Part shown: positions 16,016 to 19,497 of the stretch, piece by piece
How positions within the stretch are numbered: the first letter of the stretch is position 1
Layout of the letters: each line of letters begins with the position of its first letter
From: an uncultured Persicitalea sp.
Lineage (GTDB): Bacteria > Bacteroidota > Bacteroidia > Cytophagales > Spirosomataceae
Direction: 5' to 3'
NCBI GenBank assembly: GCA_950075905.1
Contig: CATMVR010000013.1
Location: forward strand, 1-19,497
Length of the DNA: 19,497 nucleotides
The notes under the pieces: model-generated
What the model was told of the DNA's origin: nothing
Database searches by the model: none
What the model saw: the letters and a program-made list of their open reading frames with translations, nothing else
Position numbers and translations under genes: made by a program

Positions 16016-16207
16016 TTACACGAATTTACAACTTTCCGGCAAAGAGTTGCTACTAGTTCTTCCTGGCTCGGGCGTATTGGACGGGCCAGGCTGCCAGTCG
16101 TTGGCAAAGCCGTCGGTGCTGCTGTACTGGCACATGGGCGATACACCGATCCGGTTTCGAAATTCAATTCCTCTGATTTGCAAAGGAGAAAACATAACAC
16201 TTGCCAT
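16016..16207 (-). pseudogene. N-terminal remnant of an Old Yellow Enzyme (YqjM-type NADPH dehydrogenase)
   Basis: From the ATG at 16207 the frame reads MFSPLQIRGIEFRNRIGV then SPMCQYSSTDGFANDW. This is the first beta-strand and FMN-binding segment of YqjM-type ene-reductases, including the conserved SPMCQYS cysteine that tunes the flavin. Homology stops at about 16094. The next 25 codons (QPGPSNTP and on) do not continue the expected HLVHLG region and end at a stop at 16016. A normal enzyme has about 340-370 residues, so roughly 90 percent is missing. A shifted frame after the break contains PSQEELVATLCRKVV, which weakly recalls a later OYE helix and might be the other side of an internal deletion; this is speculative. 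The remnant starts about 20 bp beyond the terminator of the metallo-hydrolase gene. Confidence 0.75.
16062..16090. repeat. 9-bp inverted repeat beside the OYE breakpoint
   Basis: CCTGGCTCG (16062-16070) and CGGGCCAGG (16082-16090) pair over 9 positions with one wobble around an 11-nt loop. No T run follows on either strand. It lies within 4 bp of where Old Yellow Enzyme homology ends. Confidence 0.35.
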
Positions 16208-16226
16208 GAGGAGTCAATTTAGAAGG

Positions 16227-16272
16227 ATAAAAACAAAAAAGGGAGCGCAGTCAGGTACCCCCTTTCTGCGCT
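16227..16272 (-). terminator. Intrinsic terminator of the metallo-hydrolase gene
   Basis: Read on the minus strand: AGCGCAG (16272-16266), a 15-nt loop containing GGGGGTACC, CTGCGCT (16250-16244), CCC, then TTTTTTGTTTTT. It begins 44 nt after the stop of the metallo-hydrolase gene. Confidence 0.7.
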
Positions 16273-16315
16273 ACCTTGCACAACATGTTGTCAGACCAGC
16301 AAGTTTCCGGTAAGC

Positions 16316-17212
16316 TTAGCCAATCACTAACTCATCATAGGCGGGGCCCAGGCTCCGTTCCAGACCCGTACCCTGCATGTAGGTAACACCCGGTATGCTG
16401 GTAGTTTTCAGAATCTCTTCTTTGGACTTACCGGCCTTGATTTCTTTACCCACGTAGACCAGTAGTTTTTCGAGATAATCCCTGAAAAGCTTTATTTCTT
16501 CCTGGCCGCCCGTGATTTTCTCTGGGTCGAAGGCGTGGCCAAACACGAATAGCGTGTTTTTATCAAATGTTTTCAGAGTCTTGTCGAGCACATTCACCCA
16601 ACTCTTCACGCTGGCACCGGCTGTGGCGTCGATGAAGGGGTAGCGCCCGTTAAACAGCAAGTCGCCCATGTGGGCAATGTTCGCATTTTCAAAATGCACA
16701 ATGCTGTCGCCATTGGTATGGCCCGCGCCAAAATAGTGCATCCGAATGCTCTCGCCGCCTACTTTCTGCTTCCACTTATCGGTATAGGTTATATCCGGAA
16801 ACAGATTTTTTTCTGCGGCATTCTGTTTCTCGGCCACGGTGCGCTGATTAGTGGCAGAATTAGCATGAGCTACAACGTGTTGGGCAATGCCCTTAAATGC
16901 AATATTGCCGCCCGAATGGTCACCGTGATGGTGGGTGTTGATCAGGTACTGAATGGGCTGCGTACTGCTGTTTTTGAGTGCCCCGATCAGGTGCTCCGAC
17001 TGCTCCGGAAACTGGGAGTCTACCACCGCAATGCCCTGTTTTGTAATCAGGTAGGCAATAGTACCGCCGCGTTCTGTAAATACACCCACGCCGCCGCGCA
17101 GATCTTTCATCTTGTAGGGGTCTTCGGCCAGTAATTGGGCCAGCAGGTTTTTACTGCTCAGCAAGGTCAGGCCCGTCAGGGCGGATGCTTGGAGGAAATG
17201 TCTTCTTTGCAT
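16316..17212 (-). CDS. Tat-exported metallo-beta-lactamase-fold hydrolase
   Basis: A zinc-type hydrolase of the MBL superfamily, probably periplasmic. From the ATG at 17212 the product has 298 residues and begins MQRRHFLQAS, a twin-arginine signal (RRxFL) with a mild hydrophobic core ending near LLAQ. A further ATG 30 nt upstream is open, but would put ten residues ahead of the Tat motif and would fall inside a candidate -7 box. Metal ligands: HHHGDH (H94, H96, D98, H99), H165 in GAGHTNGD, D184 in HMGDLLF and H226 in FGHAF. The layout resembles subclass B3-like or quinoprotein-relay/SoxH-like MBL proteins more than class B1 lactamases; the substrate is unknown, and antibiotic hydrolysis should not be assumed. 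The gene follows the GH13 alpha-glucosidase on the same strand with a 115-bp gap, and ends in a strong terminator. Confidence 0.9.
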   Translation of the reverse strand: MQRRHFLQASALTGLTLLSSKNLLAQLLAEDPYKMKDLRGGVGVFTERGGTIAYLITKQGIAVVDSQFPEQSEHLIGALKNSSTQPIQYLINTHHHGDHSGGNIAFKGIAQHVVAHANSATNQRTVAEKQNAAEKNLFPDITYTDKWKQKVGGESIRMHYFGAGHTNGDSIVHFENANIAHMGDLLFNGRYPFIDATAGASVKSWVNVLDKTLKTFDKNTLFVFGHAFDPEKITGGQEEIKLFRDYLEKLLVYVGKEIKAGKSKEEILKTTSIPGVTYMQGTGLERSLGPAYDELVIG

Positions 17213-17238
17213 GGGTAATTTTGGCTTGAGGTGATATC

Positions 17239-17246
17239 GCAATATA
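17239..17246 (-). promoter_or_regulatory. Weak -7-like box before the metallo-hydrolase gene
   Basis: TATATTGC on the minus strand, 26 nt before the chosen start at 17212. It is the same octamer as before ruvA and a partial match to TAnnTTTG. No TTG at -33 was found. Confidence 0.25.
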
Positions 17247-17327
17247 ACACACCGGGAGGAAAATGTTCACTGGGTGGAAGCTGCTGGTCAGTACTCAGGC
17301 ACCAATATTCGGAAATACCGGCGTTGC

Positions 17328-18929
17328 CTAATCAAGTTTTACAATGATTCCCTCATCGCCACCTAGCTCGATGGAGCCCGTCAGATAGGTGCCCTCGCGC
17401 TCTATTTCGGTGGCCAGTACCACCTTTCCTCTGATCTCTTCGTGCTCGGACTTGAAATAGCAGGGGCGGTGCGTCAGGTTGAGCAGGATGAAGAAACGGA
17501 CTCCTTCGGATTGCCGGATGTAGGAGATGATCTGATGATTGGCGTGTACCGGAATGTAATTTCCTACATGGAGGGCGGGCTCCTTTTGGCGAAGCTGAAT
17601 GAGCTTACGATAGTAGTTCAGCATGGAAAAGGGATCGTCGCGCTGGTGCAGGACATTGACCCGCTGGTAATTGTGAGCCACGCGCAGCCAGGGCCTTACT
17701 TCAGAAAAGCCGGCGTAAGGGCTGTGGTCCCATTGCATGGGCGTCCGGGCCGGATCACGGCTGGCGTTCAGGTCGGGCATGTTCAGGCCCTGTGGGTCAT
17801 GTACCTCCTCCTGCGGAATGGGCACATCGCGCATGCCCAGTTCATCGCCGTAGTAGAGGGTAGGGGTGCCCCGCAGGGTCAGGAGCAGCATGGCTGCTAC
17901 CTTAGCCTGCTCAATGCCCACCCGGCTGGCAATCCGGATTTTGTCGTGGTTGCTGAGTACCCAGTTGGGCCAGCTGTTGGCGGGCAACACTCCTTCGTAT
18001 TCGTCAATGGTGGCGGCGATTCGCTCGGGGTCCCAGGGAAGGGTGAGCAGCTGAAAATTAAAAGGCAGGTGGGCTCCCTGGTTGTCCTGCCCGTAATAGA
18101 TAACCAGCCGTTGTACGGGCAGGTAAATTTCGCCAATAATGACCCGTTCACTGTATTGATCGGTTAGCTGGCGCATCATCCGTACAATATCGTGGACCTC
18201 GGGTTGGTCAGTGGAGTAAGTGGGAACCAGCTGCCGGAAGGTTATTTCGCGGGGGTCATAATCCGGATTTTGCGGGTTGTCCCGAAACTGCTGATCTTTG
18301 ATCATGTGCCACATCACATCTACCCGAAAGCCATCCACTCCTTTGTCGAGCCAGAAGCGCATCACATCCAGCATGGCCTGCTGCACGTCGGGATTGCGCC
18401 AGTTGAGGTCGGGCTGTTCTTTGAGGAAGGCATGGTAGTAGTACTGCTGCGTGGTTGTGTCCCACTCCCAGCCACTGCCGCCAAACACACTCAGCCAATT
18501 GTTGGGGGGAGATCCGTCTTCCCGGGCATCGTGCCAGATGTACCAGTCGCGTTTGGGATTATCGCGGGAGGACTTCGCTTCCAAAAACCAGGGGTGCTGG
18601 TCAGAGGTATGGTTGGGAACCAGGTCAAGCAGGAGTTTCATGCCGCGCTGGTGTACTTCACTCAGCAGTTCCTCAAAATCGTCCATGCTGCCAAACAGGG
18701 GATGAATGCCCCGGTAGTCGGAGATGTCATAGCCAAAATCAGCCATGGGAGACTGAAAGATCGGAGAAATCCAGATCACTTCCACGCCCAGCCATTCAAG
18801 GTAGTCGAGCCGTTGCCGGATACCCCTCAGATCGCCCACACCATCCCCATTGCTATCCTGGAAAGACCGGGGATAAATCTGGTAAATGATGTTTTTTTGC
18901 CACCAAAGGTAGTTGTTGGTATTGTTCAT
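17328..18929 (-). CDS. GH13 alpha-glucosidase (oligo-1,6-glucosidase type)
   Basis: Hydrolyses terminal alpha-glucosidic bonds of maltose, isomaltose or related oligosaccharides. The 533 residues carry all GH13 regions. Region I is DLVPNHTSD (102-110). Region II is DGFRVDVMW (199-207) with nucleophile D204. Region III is IIGEIYLP (264-271) with acid/base E267. Region IV is SNHD (326-329) with D329. An early calcium-type loop, DSNGDGVGDL (25-34), is intact. TPMQW occurs around residue 397, in ARTPMQWDHSPYAGFS, a mark of the alpha-glucosidase/trehalose-synthase branch. There is no signal peptide, so it is cytoplasmic. V205 after the nucleophile is typical for alpha-glucosidases. It lies 36 bp behind the stop of another GH13 gene and probably shares its transcript. 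Exact linkage preference cannot be read with confidence. Confidence 0.93.
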   Translation of the reverse strand: MNNTNNYLWWQKNIIYQIYPRSFQDSNGDGVGDLRGIRQRLDYLEWLGVEVIWISPIFQSPMADFGYDISDYRGIHPLFGSMDDFEELLSEVHQRGMKLLLDLVPNHTSDQHPWFLEAKSSRDNPKRDWYIWHDAREDGSPPNNWLSVFGGSGWEWDTTTQQYYYHAFLKEQPDLNWRNPDVQQAMLDVMRFWLDKGVDGFRVDVMWHMIKDQQFRDNPQNPDYDPREITFRQLVPTYSTDQPEVHDIVRMMRQLTDQYSERVIIGEIYLPVQRLVIYYGQDNQGAHLPFNFQLLTLPWDPERIAATIDEYEGVLPANSWPNWVLSNHDKIRIASRVGIEQAKVAAMLLLTLRGTPTLYYGDELGMRDVPIPQEEVHDPQGLNMPDLNASRDPARTPMQWDHSPYAGFSEVRPWLRVAHNYQRVNVLHQRDDPFSMLNYYRKLIQLRQKEPALHVGNYIPVHANHQIISYIRQSEGVRFFILLNLTHRPCYFKSEHEEIRGKVVLATEIEREGTYLTGSIELGGDEGIIVKLD

Positions 18930-18965
18930 AAGCTATCTGTTGAAAGGCTCAAAAAAACACAGGTA

Positions 18966-19497
18966 TCAGGACTTTAACTGATTTACCCTGAACCACCGGT
19001 ACCCGTAGGCATCCATTGCGATCTCCTGCGTGTTTTCGTCGGTTGGTTCATAGATGCGGTTGGCAAAAAGATCTACCAGCTGCCGGGGATGAAATTTTTT
19101 TGAGCTGATTTTAAATGCACAGGCTTTGTCCGCCAGGTTGTGGGCAAGAACCAGCGCATTGCCATGCCACTCGTAGGAGTGAACCAGTATATGCGGCCGA
19201 TCCGACTTGACCACGCCTACCTCCCCCCAGCCGATTTCCCGGTTGTTTTTCCGGTTTCTGATCAAGGCCTTCATCCAGTTCAGCAGCGAATCTTCCTGGC
19301 GGTACTGCGTCTCTACGTTTACTTTTTTATAGCTGAAATCTCCCTTTGTAATCGTCTTGCGCATCACCTTATCAGCAGAGGCTGTCGAAAAGCCAGCATT
19401 GGATTCACTATTCCACTGCATGGGGGTTCGCACGCTGGTGCGGCCGGGCAGGTCGAGGTTTTCGCCCATGCCGATTTCATCCCCATAGATGAGTACG
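18966..19497 (-). CDS. GH13 protein, trehalose synthase/alpha-amylase-like (5' end outside window)
   Basis: Only the last 176 codons are present; the frame runs open to the window edge. The visible part starts with VLIYGDEIGMGENLDLPGR and continues with SVRTPMQWNSESNAGFSTA. This is the end of the (beta/alpha)8 barrel in trehalose synthase (maltose alpha-D-glucosyltransferase) and related GH13 enzymes. It is followed by a linker and a small beta-sandwich C-terminal domain (LVHSYEWHGNALVLAHNL and on). The three catalytic residues lie in the missing part, so activity cannot be judged. It is immediately upstream of, and probably co-transcribed with, the alpha-glucosidase, consistent with a maltose/trehalose metabolic unit. 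No fused maltokinase domain follows. Confidence 0.88.
   Translation of the reverse strand, partial: VLIYGDEIGMGENLDLPGRTSVRTPMQWNSESNAGFSTASADKVMRKTITKGDFSYKKVNVETQYRQEDSLLNWMKALIRNRKNNREIGWGEVGVVKSDRPHILVHSYEWHGNALVLAHNLADKACAFKISSKKFHPRQLVDLFANRIYEPTDENTQEIAMDAYGYRWFRVNQLKS

Noticed and set aside
15996..16313. 105-codon plus-strand frame
   Set aside because: It runs antisense to the Old Yellow Enzyme remnant and through the metallo-hydrolase terminator; no protein-like features.
17213..17242. Ten-codon N-terminal extension of the metallo-hydrolase
   Set aside because: It would bury the twin-arginine motif ten residues in and overlap a possible -7 box. It remains possible, since Tat n-regions vary in length.
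17442..18167. 241-codon plus-strand frame over the alpha-glucosidase gene
   Set aside because: Antisense shadow of conserved GH13 sequence.
18192..18977. 261-codon plus-strand frame over the alpha-glucosidase gene
   Set aside because: Antisense to a gene with all GH13 motifs intact; the deduced protein shows no family pattern.
1..19497. CRISPR arrays, tRNA or rRNA genes, insertion sequences, defence systems
   Set aside because: No regularly spaced direct repeats, cloverleaf-like segments, transposase or nuclease motifs were seen on either strand.

Overview
The window looks like chromosomal DNA of a Bacteroidota member, most likely of the order Cytophagales. Three things support this: a complete SprA/Sov-type type IX secretion translocon gene (about 7.2 kb), promoters of the Bacteroidota form (TTG, about 19 nt, TAnnTTTG), and a general lack of Shine-Dalgarno sequences before start codons. 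Genus level cannot be decided from the sequence alone. I see no tRNA, rRNA, CRISPR array, insertion sequence or phage gene.

Left part (1-2567): a truncated malate dehydrogenase gene (mdh, minus strand, 3' end outside the window) and an uncharacterised lipoprotein with a probable concanavalin-like fold (minus). Divergent from the lipoprotein is a YkvA/DUF1232 small membrane protein gene (plus).

Central plus-strand housekeeping block (2568-14250): tatA with a near-consensus promoter and a strong terminator, gatA starting at TTG just behind that terminator, and an MltD-like lytic transglycosylase with LysM repeats and its own terminator. These are followed by ruvA and sprA. RuvA (Holliday-junction protein) and SprA (36-strand outer-membrane translocon) are separated by 115 bp with no visible terminator. 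An 11-codon ATG mini-ORF ends in frame 3 bp before the TTG start of sprA. A perfect 13-bp hairpin closes sprA.

Right part (14250-19497), all minus strand: reading with transcription from the right edge there is the 3' end of a trehalose-synthase/alpha-glucosidase-like GH13 gene, then a complete GH13 alpha-glucosidase, then a Tat-exported metallo-beta-lactamase-fold hydrolase with a strong terminator. Beyond it lies a GT22 (Alg9/PIG-B-like) membrane mannosyltransferase of AT-richer composition. That gene sits between two gene scars: the first ~38 codons of an Old Yellow Enzyme (YqjM-type) on one side, and a start-less 51-codon membrane-protein tail on the other. This is the most accessory-looking segment.

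Functionally the window is mostly housekeeping (TCA cycle, tRNA-dependent amidation, Tat and type IX export, wall remodelling, recombination, maltose/trehalose metabolism). I found no convincing new multi-gene system. The items most worth a second look are the GT22 segment with its two scars and the 5' end of sprA.
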